Origin: an uncultured Bryobacteraceae bacterium
GTDB lineage: Bacteria > Acidobacteriota > Terriglobia > Bryobacterales > Bryobacteraceae
Length of the DNA stretch: 64,000 nt
NCBI GenBank assembly: GCA_938003835.1
Contig: CALKXJ010000023.1
Coordinates: 1 to 64,000 of the forward strand
Direction of reading: 5' to 3'
In this document: piece by piece, positions 18,464 through 26,684 of the stretch
Layout of the letters: every line of letters starts with the position of its first letter
Position numbering within the stretch: the first letter of the stretch is position 1
Program-made: the position numbers and the translations under genes
Notes under the pieces: generated by a model
Databases searched by the model: none
What the model was told of the DNA's origin: nothing
The model's input: only the letters and a program-made list of their open reading frames with translations

Positions 18464-18808
18464 GGCGAGCAACGCCCTGACGCCGTCCACGCACAGGGCC
18501 GCTGCGTGCCGGGACTCGCGCGGCAACCCCTCGAGAAGCTCCTCGAGGACGCCGGTGTCCACAGCCGCCAGCTCCGCGCGGGTTTTGCCGATCATCCATT
18601 CGGTGAGGGCGCTTCCGGCGGCGATGGCCGCCGTGCATCCCCGTGTGCGGTAGCGGGCCTGAGCGACGCGGCCCTCCTCGAAGCGGGCCGACAGCCGCAG
18701 GATGTCGCCGCAGGCAGGGTTCATCACCTCGACCGTCACCGCCGGCGGTTCGAGCTCTCCGGCGTTTCGCGGATTGCGGAAATGATCGAGCAGCCGCTGG
18801 CTGTACAC
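18440..18808 (-). CDS. IscU/NifU-like iron-sulfur cluster assembly scaffold
   Basis: The 122-residue protein matches the NifU N-terminal/IscU fold: VYSQRLLDHFRNPRNAGE at the start, and three conserved ligand cysteines at C33 (NPACGD), C58 (RGCTAA) and C106 (ALCVDGV). It would hold a nascent [2Fe-2S] cluster for transfer to apo-proteins. The GTG at 18808 is chosen because homologues begin with this YSxxLLDHFRNPRN segment; an ATG 27 bases upstream would add nine unrelated residues and overlap the divergent mutT start. No cysteine desulfurase is adjacent. The 3' end overlaps ecfA by 24 bases. Confidence 0.85.
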   Translation of the reverse strand: MYSQRLLDHFRNPRNAGELEPPAVTVEVMNPACGDILRLSARFEEGRVAQARYRTRGCTAAIAAGSALTEWMIGKTRAELAAVDTGVLEELLEGLPRESRHAAALCVDGVRALLASQQSPAL

Positions 18809-18833
18809 GACAGTAGATAATCTAAGAGCAGGC

Positions 18834-19301
18834 ATGGATCATCGTCAAGTGATGGTGGTGGCCGGCCTGATCGAGCGCGACGGGCAGGTGCTGATCTGCC
18901 AGAGGCGCAAGAAGGGCCGCCACGGTCTCAAGTGGGAGTTCCCCGGGGGCAAGGTGGAGCCGGGCGAGACGCCGCGCGAGGCGCTGGTGCGCGAACTCCG
19001 GGAGGAGCTGGGCCTGGAGGTGACGCTTGGAGAGGAGATTGTCCGTTACGAATATCGCTACCCGCGCAGCCGGCCCATCCTTCTGATTTTCTATCGCGTA
19101 GTCTCCTATCAGGGCACGCCTGACAACCGCGTCTTCGAGCAGATCGTCTGGGAGCCGCCCTGCCGCTTGGGTCAGTACGATTTCCTGGACGGGGATGCCG
19201 ATTTCATCCGCCGGCTGGCCCGCGGCGAATTCAGCCGTCGCGAGCTCAACGCAACAGCTCCGCCACCAGCTTGGCCAGCAGATACTGGCCCGTCGCGTTG
19301 A
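18834..19301 (+). CDS. mutT: MutT-type Nudix hydrolase (8-oxo-dGTP diphosphatase)
   Basis: The 155-residue protein carries an intact Nudix box at residues 38-60 (GGKVEPGETPREALVRE followed by LREELGL). VLICQRRKKGRHGLKWEFPGG immediately before it is characteristic of the MutT 8-oxo-dGTP pyrophosphohydrolase subgroup, which removes oxidised nucleotides from the DNA precursor pool. The C-terminal tail (about 20 residues, Pro-rich) lies over the convergent SGNH hydrolase gene, overlapping it by 56 bases. It is divergent from the IscU-like gene across only 25 bases. Confidence 0.85.
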   Translation: MDHRQVMVVAGLIERDGQVLICQRRKKGRHGLKWEFPGGKVEPGETPREALVRELREELGLEVTLGEEIVRYEYRYPRSRPILLIFYRVVSYQGTPDNRVFEQIVWEPPCRLGQYDFLDGDADFIRRLARGEFSRRELNATAPPPAWPADTGPSR

Positions 19302-20052
19302 GGTGGATGCCGTCCTCCTCGAGCACGTCCTCGCCCGCGCTCTCGATCGCGGCGGCCAAATCGGCCAGTGGTGCGCCGCGCTCGGCCGCCAGCGCGCGCA
19401 GGAATTCGTTGGTGGCCTCGAGGCGGCCGGCATCGTAGGTGGAGTTCGTCTCCGGAAAGAACCGCTTGAGGCGCACGTTGTCCACCGGTGGCAGCGTCAC
19501 CAGCACCACTGCCGCACCGTGACGCATCAGCCGGTCGGTCAGGTAGCGCAGATCACGCTGGTACTCCTCGAGGCTGAGGTTCGTCAGGCCGTCGGGCTCG
19601 TCCATGCGCCGGCAGTCGTTGGTGCCCAGAAGAATGACGGCGCACTCGAAGCGGTGGCGCAGGACCGTGCGGTGCAGCCGGTTCAGGACGCCGGCGGCCG
19701 TGTCGCCGGAGACCGCCGAGTCGATGATCCGCCGGTTCGGATCGGCGGCCCAATACCGGCGCAGGATCTTCACCCAGCTCTGGCGGTCGCTGGTGAGCGA
19801 GTCGCCAAGCGCCAGAAGCGTCACCGGTGAAGCGGCGGGCCGGAGCGGCAGCTCGCGCGCGAGACGTTCCGCCAGGCCCCTCACCGTCTCCTGGAAACGC
19901 CGCTCGATCGACTCCAGTTCGTCCAGGGAAACGCCGTAGATGCGCGCGATCGAGGCCAGATCGTCCTCTTCAATCAGAAAGCCGAGCCACTTAAACAGGT
20001 TGTACTTGTGGACGAAGTCGAGCGGATAGGGAAGCGCGTTCATGGGTTTCAA
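19246..20052 (-). CDS. SGNH/GDSL-family hydrolase with N-terminal helical extension
   Basis: Residues 76-268 form an SGNH esterase/lipase domain: block I GDSLTSD with the catalytic Ser at about 85, block II SGDTAAG, block III GTNDCRR, and block V DGIHLN with the Asp/His pair. The first 70 residues are a helical extension with FVHKYNLFKWLGFLIEED and no signal peptide, suggesting a cytosolic enzyme. Its ATG overlaps the stop of mqnE as ATGA, so it is translationally coupled to the menaquinone genes, although no SGNH step is known in that pathway. The substrate is unknown. Confidence 0.8.
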   Translation of the reverse strand: MKPMNALPYPLDFVHKYNLFKWLGFLIEEDDLASIARIYGVSLDELESIERRFQETVRGLAERLARELPLRPAASPVTLLALGDSLTSDRQSWVKILRRYWAADPNRRIIDSAVSGDTAAGVLNRLHRTVLRHRFECAVILLGTNDCRRMDEPDGLTNLSLEEYQRDLRYLTDRLMRHGAAVVLVTLPPVDNVRLKRFFPETNSTYDAGRLEATNEFLRALAAERGAPLADLAAAIESAGEDVLEEDGIHLNATGQYLLAKLVAELLR

Positions 20053-21173
20053 ATCAGCACCGTAAATGTGGTCTCGGTGCGCGCGACAGGACGATAAAGC
20101 GTATCGCGCTCTACCGGCTGCCGGCCGGCCTTGCGGATCAGCTCGAGCAGCTCGCTGCGCCGCAAGGCCTGCCGCGTCGTGGCGCCGGCGTCGTGGTAGA
20201 TGCGCTCTTCGACGATGGTGCCGTCGATATCGTCTGCGCCGAAGCGCTGCGCAACCTGGGCGATGCGCGGCGTCATCATCACCCAGTAGGCCTTGATGTG
20301 CGGGATGTTGTCGAGCAAAAGGCGCGAGACGGCGACGTTTTTGAGATCCGCAAAGCCGGTCGTCTTCGGCAGATGCCGCAGCGCGGTGTTGTCCGGATGG
20401 AAGGCCAGCGGGATGAAGGTGACAAAGCCGCCGGTCTCATCCTGGAGCGCCCGCAGCCGGAGCAGGTGATCGACGCGGTCCTCTTCCGTCTCGATGTGGC
20501 CGTAAAGCATGGTGCAGTTGGAGCGGATGCCGAGCTGGTGGGCCGTCCGGGCCACCTCGAGCCACTCCTCGCCGTCGATCTTGTGATCGCAGATGATGCG
20601 CCGCACCCGCTCGCTGAAGATCTCCGCGCCCCCGCCCGGCATCGAGTCCATGCCGGCCTCCCGTAGCCGGAGCAGCACCTCACGGACCGGAATCTTCTCG
20701 CGCCGGGCCAGATAGGCCACCTCGACCATCGTGAAGGCTTTGAGATGCACCTCGGGAAAGCGCGCCTTCAGGCCCCGCAGCATCTCGCAATACCAGTCGA
20801 GTGTCAGCTCCGGATGCAGGCCGCCGACGATATGGAATTCCGTCGCCGCCTCTTCGTAGCCGCGACCCGCGGCTTCCCAGACCTGCTCGAGCGACATGGT
20901 GTAGGCGCGGGGATCCCGGATGCGCTTGCCGAAGGCGCACAGCCGGCAACTGGCCACGCAAACGTCGGTCGGGTTGATGTGCCGGTTGACGTTGAAATAC
21001 GTTACCGAGCCGTGCAGCCTCTCCCGGACCAAGTTCGCCAGGTAGCCGAGACCCAGCAGATCGTGCGTCCGGTAGAGCATTACGCCGTCATCGAAATCGA
21101 GCCGCACGCCCCGCACGACCTTGTCGCGAATCGGCTCCAGCCTGCGGTCCTCGAAATACGGCTCCAGTTTCAT
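20049..21173 (-). CDS. mqnE: Aminodeoxyfutalosine synthase (radical SAM)
   Basis: This 374-residue enzyme catalyses the radical SAM step of the futalosine route to menaquinone, joining the enolpyruvyl-benzoate product of MqnA to an adenosyl radical. The cluster motif is DVCVASCRLCAF (CX3CX2C). FHIVGGLHPELTLDWYCEM and GMDSMPGGGAEIFSERVR are characteristic of MqnE rather than MqnC. ATG 21173 is chosen because MKLEPYFEDRRLEPIRDKV is the usual N-terminus, and it leaves a 4-base gap after mqnP. The enzyme feeds the quinone pool used in anaerobic respiration. Other pathway genes (mqnA, mqnB, mqnC, mqnD) are not in the window. Confidence 0.93.
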   Translation of the reverse strand: MKLEPYFEDRRLEPIRDKVVRGVRLDFDDGVMLYRTHDLLGLGYLANLVRERLHGSVTYFNVNRHINPTDVCVASCRLCAFGKRIRDPRAYTMSLEQVWEAAGRGYEEAATEFHIVGGLHPELTLDWYCEMLRGLKARFPEVHLKAFTMVEVAYLARREKIPVREVLLRLREAGMDSMPGGGAEIFSERVRRIICDHKIDGEEWLEVARTAHQLGIRSNCTMLYGHIETEEDRVDHLLRLRALQDETGGFVTFIPLAFHPDNTALRHLPKTTGFADLKNVAVSRLLLDNIPHIKAYWVMMTPRIAQVAQRFGADDIDGTIVEERIYHDAGATTRQALRRSELLELIRKAGRQPVERDTLYRPVARTETTFTVLI

Positions 21174-21177
21174 CGCT

Positions 21178-22104
<927 letters not shown>

Positions 22105-22112
22105 TGTATTTG

Positions 22113-22568
22113 ATGGGCGCCGGACGGCTGCATTTCCTCGTCTTGACGGCGGTCGCCTTCCTGGCGTGCCGCAACGACGCGCTCAAGCTCGAAGATATGA
22201 ACACGCGGCCCGTCCGGCTGCCTAGCGGCGCGGTGATTCGCGCCGAGGTGATGGTGCATCCGGAAGACATGATCCGCGGCATGATGTACCGTGATTCGCT
22301 CGCGCCCGACCGCGGCATGTTGTTCATTCACGGGGAACCGGGGCAATACACCTATTGGATGTACCAGGTGAAGATACCGCTGGACATTATCTGGCTCGAC
22401 GCCGACAAGCGCATCGTCGAAATGTCGCCTCACACGCCTCCGTGCACCACCCGCGCCAGCAAATGCCCGCACTACGGCGGCAACGCGAAAGCGCTTTACG
22501 TGCTCGAACTCGCCGCCGGCAGCATCGACAGACACGGCTTGCGCCTCGGCAGCCAGCTGGAATTTTGA
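22113..22568 (+). CDS. DUF192 secreted protein, possible lipoprotein
   Basis: The 151-residue protein has a short hydrophobic leader ([15 protein letters not shown]) that could be a lipoprotein signal with Cys at residue 19, though the lipobox (FLAC) is imperfect. The rest is a DUF192 domain: [57 protein letters not shown]192 proteins are small single-domain exported proteins whose biochemical role is not settled. larB follows 10 bases later, suggesting a shared transcript. ATG 22113 is preferred over upstream TTG codons. Confidence 0.82.
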   Translation: MGAGRLHFLVLTAVAFLACRNDALKLEDMNTRPVRLPSGAVIRAEVMVHPEDMIRGMMYRDSLAPDRGMLFIHGEPGQYTYWMYQVKIPLDIIWLDADKRIVEMSPHTPPCTTRASKCPHYGGNAKALYVLELAAGSIDRHGLRLGSQLEF

Positions 22569-22578
22569 GGGGAGGACT

Positions 22579-23325
22579 ATGGATCCGGACAGACTGCGGC
22601 AGCTTCTCGAAGAGGTGCGCAGCGGTGCGACCAGCGTCGACCAGGCGCTCGCCCGGCTCGGGCATATGCCTTTTGAAGATCTGGGCTTTGCCAAGATCGA
22701 CCATCACCGCGCTTTGCGGCATGGCATGCCCGAAGTCGTCTTCGGCAAGGGCAAGACGGCGGAGGAGATCGTCGAAATCGGCCGGAGGCTGGCCGAGCGC
22801 AACGAGAATCTGCTGGCCACCCGCGTGCCGCGCGAGGCGGCGGACATCTTCTGCCGCGAGTTTCCGGATGCCGAGTACTTCCCGCGGTCGGGCGCCTTGC
22901 GCCTTTGGCGGGATCGCAGGATCCAGGGCAAGGGCACCATTGCCGTTGTCTGTGCCGGAACCAGCGACATTCCGGTCGCCGAGGAGGCCCAGGTGACCGC
23001 TGAAGTGATGGGCAACGTTATCGATGTCATCCACGACATCGGCGTGGCGGGCATCCATCGCCTGCTCAACCACCGCGCGCGGCTAGCCCAGGCCCGGGTC
23101 ATCATCGTCTGCGCGGGTATGGAAGGCGCCTTGCCGAGCGCCGTCGGAGGCCTGGTCTCCTGCCCGGTGATCGCCGTACCCACCAGCGTGGGCTACGGAG
23201 CCAGCTTCCACGGCTTGGCCGCGCTGCTCAGTATGCTGAATAGTTGCGCGAGTAACGTGGCCGTGGTCAACATCGACAACGGCTTCGGCGCCGGCTACGT
23301 CGCCAGCCTGATCAACCGGCTTTGA
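22579..23325 (+). CDS. larB: Pyridinium-3,5-biscarboxylic acid mononucleotide synthase
   Basis: The 248-residue enzyme resembles LarB and AIR-carboxylase-like proteins. The C-terminal half has [32 protein letters not shown] and [15 protein letters not shown], the carboxylase core. The N-terminal 90 residues carry [22 protein letters not shown], typical of LarB. LarB carboxylates and hydrolyses nicotinic acid adenine dinucleotide in the first step of nickel-pincer cofactor synthesis. A strong ribosome-binding site (GGGGAGG) precedes the ATG. larC and larE are not in the window, so whether the cofactor is made must be checked elsewhere in the genome. Confidence 0.9.
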   Translation: MDPDRLRQLLEEVRSGATSVDQALARLGHMPFEDLGFAKIDHHRALRHGMPEVVFGKGKTAEEIVEIGRRLAERNENLLATRVPREAADIFCREFPDAEYFPRSGALRLWRDRRIQGKGTIAVVCAGTSDIPVAEEAQVTAEVMGNVIDVIHDIGVAGIHRLLNHRARLAQARVIIVCAGMEGALPSAVGGLVSCPVIAVPTSVGYGASFHGLAALLSMLNSCASNVAVVNIDNGFGAGYVASLINRL

Positions 23326-23596
23326 AGCCCCTGAGGCCGACCGAGCCGAACACCTGAGCTCTCAAGCCGGAAGCCTGAGCCGCCGATGAGATGCGTAGCT
23401 ATGCAACACAACGAAGATCTCCTTCAAGTGCTGGGCTTCCAACTCGACTTGCTGCGGCTGGCGACGGTCCCGCATGCGGCCGGATCGAAAGATGGGCACG
23501 TGCCCGAGTCCGAAGAGCTGAGGCGGATGATCGGGCAGCTTCCCGCGCGGATTCCCGCTTGCCAAATGGGGATTGAGTATACTGTCCCCAATTTTC

Positions 23597-24799
23597 TTAC
23601 TGCGGGCGGTCGCTCACGAGCACGCCGTTGATGATCACGCCGGTGGTGTGGCTGGTGTATTCGAACGGGTCGCCGTCAAAGAGCGCCAGATCGGCGTCCT
23701 TGCCCGGCTCGAGACTCCCCAGCCGGTCTGAAATGCCCAACAACCGCGCCGCGTCGATGGTCAACGCCGCCAAGGCCGACTCAAAGCCCAGGCCATAGGA
23801 GGCCGCCACGGCCGCCTCGAACAGCACCACGCGGGTCTTCGGCACGTAGCTCTCATAACCGCTCTGCATCGCAAAGGGGATGCCCGCTGCCTTGAGCTTG
23901 GCCGCCGTCTCGAAGCTGATGTTTTCCGTCTCCCCGCCAGCCCGCTGCATGGCCGGATGAATGATCACCGGATAGCCCGAGGCCCGGATCTCCTCGAGCA
24001 CCAGATACGCCTCGGCCACGTTCGACAGCACCAGGCGCAGGCCGAACTCCTTGCCGAGGCGAATGGCCGAGAGAATGTCGTGCGCCCGGTCCACCGTCAC
24101 CAGCAGGGGTTTTTCCCCGCGCAACACCTGGATCCACACCTCCGTGGCGAGATCGCGCGTAGCCTCCTCGGGTTTCTTCTCGCGCCGGCGTATCGCCTCC
24201 TGAGCCTTGACCAGTTCGGCGCGCAGCATCGCAATCGCCTTGGCGCGCGTGCCCGGACTCTTGCCCGCCTCTCTCTCCCGCGCGCCGCCGCCAAGCGTGG
24301 AGGCCACCATCACATCCGGCTTCACCAGCGCCTGCTCGACCGTCGGCCCGGCCGTCTTGACGATCATCGTCTGGCCGGAGACCAGGATGCCGGGGCCATG
24401 TCCGGTATGCAGCGTCGTGATGCCGTACCCGCGCAAATATTCGATCAGCGGCTCGCGCGGATCGTAGGCGTCGACGGCGCGCAACTCCGGTTGAATGGGC
24501 TTGGAGCGCTCCACCTGCTCCTGATCGTGCGCCTGGTTGAGGTAGCCGCTCAGGCCCACCACCGTGTAGGCGTCGATCAGACCCGGAGTGACGACCTTGG
24601 CGGTCAGCTTGCGGTAGCCGGCCGGCACGCGCAGCTCGGAGCTCGGACCGACGCGCTCAATCTTGCCGTCCCGGATCAACACCACGCCGTCACGAATGGC
24701 CGGACCGGCCATGGTGTACACGGTTTCGCCCACGACGGCGAGCTGCGCCGGGAGTGTAACGGGCAGCGCCAGCAGCGCCACGAGCCACCGGAACCTCAT
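23597..24799 (-). CDS. Secreted amidohydrolase-like protein lacking metal ligands
   Basis: The 400-residue protein has a signal peptide (MRFRWLVALLALPVTLPAQ) and the imidazolonepropionase-like amidohydrolase fold, with both flanking segments (VVTPGLID and LGSLEPGKDADLALFDGDPF). It is a diverged paralogue of the next gene upstream. Every metal-binding site is replaced. The HxH after strand 1 reads AYT; the strand-5 His position is VTVDRAHD rather than HFHTHRHDD; the strand-6 HH is SN; and the strand-8 HTDDG is MQSGYES. It is thus probably non-catalytic, perhaps a partner subunit. The start overlaps the upstream stop as ATGA, with GAGGAG 9 bases before it. Confidence 0.82.
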   Translation of the reverse strand: MRFRWLVALLALPVTLPAQLAVVGETVYTMAGPAIRDGVVLIRDGKIERVGPSSELRVPAGYRKLTAKVVTPGLIDAYTVVGLSGYLNQAHDQEQVERSKPIQPELRAVDAYDPREPLIEYLRGYGITTLHTGHGPGILVSGQTMIVKTAGPTVEQALVKPDVMVASTLGGGAREREAGKSPGTRAKAIAMLRAELVKAQEAIRRREKKPEEATRDLATEVWIQVLRGEKPLLVTVDRAHDILSAIRLGKEFGLRLVLSNVAEAYLVLEEIRASGYPVIIHPAMQRAGGETENISFETAAKLKAAGIPFAMQSGYESYVPKTRVVLFEAAVAASYGLGFESALAALTIDAARLLGISDRLGSLEPGKDADLALFDGDPFEYTSHTTGVIINGVLVSDRPQ

Positions 24800-26085
24800 T
24801 GCAGCCACTCCTCGTCGACGTAGAAATCGCCGGGCCGGCTGGCGCCGTAGCCGCCCACCGCATAGAGCCGATCCTGAGCCACCGTCCTGTCGAAGACCTT
24901 GACGCCCTCGACCCAGGTTTCGAGCACCTTGGTGTACACGCTAAAGGGATCGCCCGAGAGGATGACGAAGTCGGCGTCTTTGCCGGGCTCGAGCGAGCCG
25001 ATGCGGCTTTCGAGATCGAGCATCCGGGCGCCGGCGATCGTCAGCGCTTCGAGCGCCTTTTGCCGTGACATGCCCGCCCGGACCGCCAACGCCGCCATGC
25101 GCAGGAACAAGCGCGAATCGGTGACGCCGTCGTCGGTGTGAAAGGCGGTGAGCACGCCGGCCCGCTCCAGCGCGGCGCCGCTGATGAAGCGGTTGTCCTT
25201 GGCCTCGATCTTGCCCCCGGGGCTGTCGATCAGGATCAGCGAGCAGGGTACGCCTGCCTTGGCGATCTCGTCCGCCACCATCCAAGCGTCGCTCACGTGG
25301 TGCAGCACGGCGCGAAAGCCGAACTCTTTTTGCAGCCGCAGCACGGTGAGGATATCGTCGTGCCGGTGCGTGTGGAAATGAACCATCCGCTTGCCGTCGA
25401 GCACCTCAACCAGCGCCTCGAGGCGCAGATCCCGTTCCGGCAGCTTCTCGGGGTCCCCGGCGGCCTTCCGGATCTTGTCCCGGTATTCGACGGCCTTGAT
25501 GAGTTGCTCGCGCAACAGGGCCGCAGACTTGGCCCGGGTGCCGGGGAAAGGGGGCGCGCGGCGCGAGTTGGTTCCGTTGGCCATCTTCATGCCGCCGGCG
25601 ATCGAGCCGTCGGCATTGCGGAGGGCTAACTCGTCGATGGTGCGCCCATCGCGCAACTTCAAGTAAATGGTCTGACCGCTCAGCAGGTGGCCGGAACCGG
25701 GCATGATGTTCACCGTGGTGATGCCGCCCGCCTGGGCCTTCTGGAGCCGGCTGTCGCGCACGTCGATGGAATCGAGCGCACGGGCGTCGGGCTGAATCGG
25801 CGCGCTCGAGTCACCGCCCTCGACGCTGCCGATGTGGCTGTGGGTGTCCACGAGTCCGGGCAGGATCACCTTGCCTCGCACGTCGATGACCTCGGCGTCA
25901 CCTGGGGGCGAGAGCTTCTGGCGCGGCCCGACGGCCACAATCTTGCCCTGCCGGATCAGCAGGGCGCCGTCTTCGATTTCGGTGCTGGTGATCGGAATGA
26001 TCCTCGCCCCGATGAACAGCATGGGGCGCTCCTGCGCGGTGACCCAGCCGGCGAGGAGAAACGCAACGACTGCAAGCTTCTTCAT
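24796..26085 (-). CDS. Secreted imidazolonepropionase-like amidohydrolase
   Basis: The 429-residue exported enzyme (signal MKKLAVVAFLLAGWVTAQE) retains the amidohydrolase metal site. It has DTHSHIG after strand 1, HFHTHRHDD near residue 236, VLHHVSDAW and FHTDDGVTD, followed by the C-terminal IGSLEPGKDADFVIL composite-domain segment. Members hydrolyse amides, cyclic imides or dipeptides in the periplasm; the substrate of this one is unknown. It is translated first in a two-gene unit, with the metal-free paralogue coupled by a 4-base overlap. The pairing may give a heterodimer of active and inactive chains. Confidence 0.87.
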   Translation of the reverse strand: MKKLAVVAFLLAGWVTAQERPMLFIGARIIPITSTEIEDGALLIRQGKIVAVGPRQKLSPPGDAEVIDVRGKVILPGLVDTHSHIGSVEGGDSSAPIQPDARALDSIDVRDSRLQKAQAGGITTVNIMPGSGHLLSGQTIYLKLRDGRTIDELALRNADGSIAGGMKMANGTNSRRAPPFPGTRAKSAALLREQLIKAVEYRDKIRKAAGDPEKLPERDLRLEALVEVLDGKRMVHFHTHRHDDILTVLRLQKEFGFRAVLHHVSDAWMVADEIAKAGVPCSLILIDSPGGKIEAKDNRFISGAALERAGVLTAFHTDDGVTDSRLFLRMAALAVRAGMSRQKALEALTIAGARMLDLESRIGSLEPGKDADFVILSGDPFSVYTKVLETWVEGVKVFDRTVAQDRLYAVGGYGASRPGDFYVDEEWLQ

Positions 26086-26130
26086 GTCGGCAGAAACGAA
26101 TCTTCAGTCTAGCCGATCCTGACCGCTTGC

Positions 26131-26136
26131 TATGCT
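26131..26136 (+). promoter_or_regulatory. -10-like element before the DUF2760/Hsp70 pair
   Basis: TATGCT preceded by TTGC lies 27 bases ahead of the DUF2760 start codon, with a GGAAAAGGGAG purine stretch in between that can serve as the ribosome-binding site. No good -35 hexamer is visible. Confidence 0.25.
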
Positions 26137-26162
26137 GAGGTAGGAAAAGGGAGCAGCCACTG

Positions 26163-26678
26163 TTGCGGCGTTTGATCGAGGCATTTCGCGCTTTCTTCTC
26201 GACTCTGGCGGGCGGCGAACCGGCGCGCCCCGCCCCGACGCCCGCGCCGGCGCCAACACCGCCCCCGACTCCGTCCGGACCCGAGCTTGCGCCCGAAACA
26301 GGCGCCCTTCAGTTGCTCGCCATCCTGCAACGGGAAGCCCGCCTGGTCGACTTCCTGATGGAGGATCTGGGCGCTTATTCCGACGCTCAGGTCGGCGCTG
26401 CGGTTCGCGCCGTGCACGAGGGAAGCCGCCAGGCGCTCATGCGGCACATTCCGCTCGAGCCCGTCATCGACGGCATCGAGGGCTCCTGGGTCCGGGTCGA
26501 ACCGGGCGCCGCCGATCCCTCGGCGGTCCGGTTTCTGGGCAAGGTCGCAGCCCAGGGCACGCCGGAAGGGGGCCTGTTGCGGCATCGCGGCTGGCGGGCG
26601 CGTCGCGTCGAGCTTCCCCGGCCCGGAGCGGGACAGGATCCGGCCGTGATCGCTCCTGCGGAGATCGAGGTCGAATAA
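26163..26678 (+). CDS. DUF2760 protein
   Basis: The 171-residue protein starts at TTG (no ATG or GTG is available) with an amphipathic helix (RRLIEAFRAFFSTLAG), followed by a Pro/Ala linker at residues 24-45. The conserved DUF2760 core then reads LQLLAILQREARLVDFLME, AVRAVHEGSRQALMRHIPLEPV, and GLLRHRGWRARRVELPRPG with GQDPAVIAPAEIEVE at the end. DUF2760 genes are recurrent neighbours of atypical Hsp70 genes. Here the Hsp70 gene begins 6 bases after the stop, supporting a co-chaperone or substrate role. No function is established. Confidence 0.85.
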   Translation: MRRLIEAFRAFFSTLAGGEPARPAPTPAPAPTPPPTPSGPELAPETGALQLLAILQREARLVDFLMEDLGAYSDAQVGAAVRAVHEGSRQALMRHIPLEPVIDGIEGSWVRVEPGAADPSAVRFLGKVAAQGTPEGGLLRHRGWRARRVELPRPGAGQDPAVIAPAEIEVE

Positions 26679-26684
26679 CCGGCA

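Noticed and set aside
23386-23631. Small 81-codon frame between larB and the amidohydrolase
   Set aside because: No ribosome-binding site, no motif, and its 3' part overlaps the amidohydrolase end. Coding is possible but unsupported.
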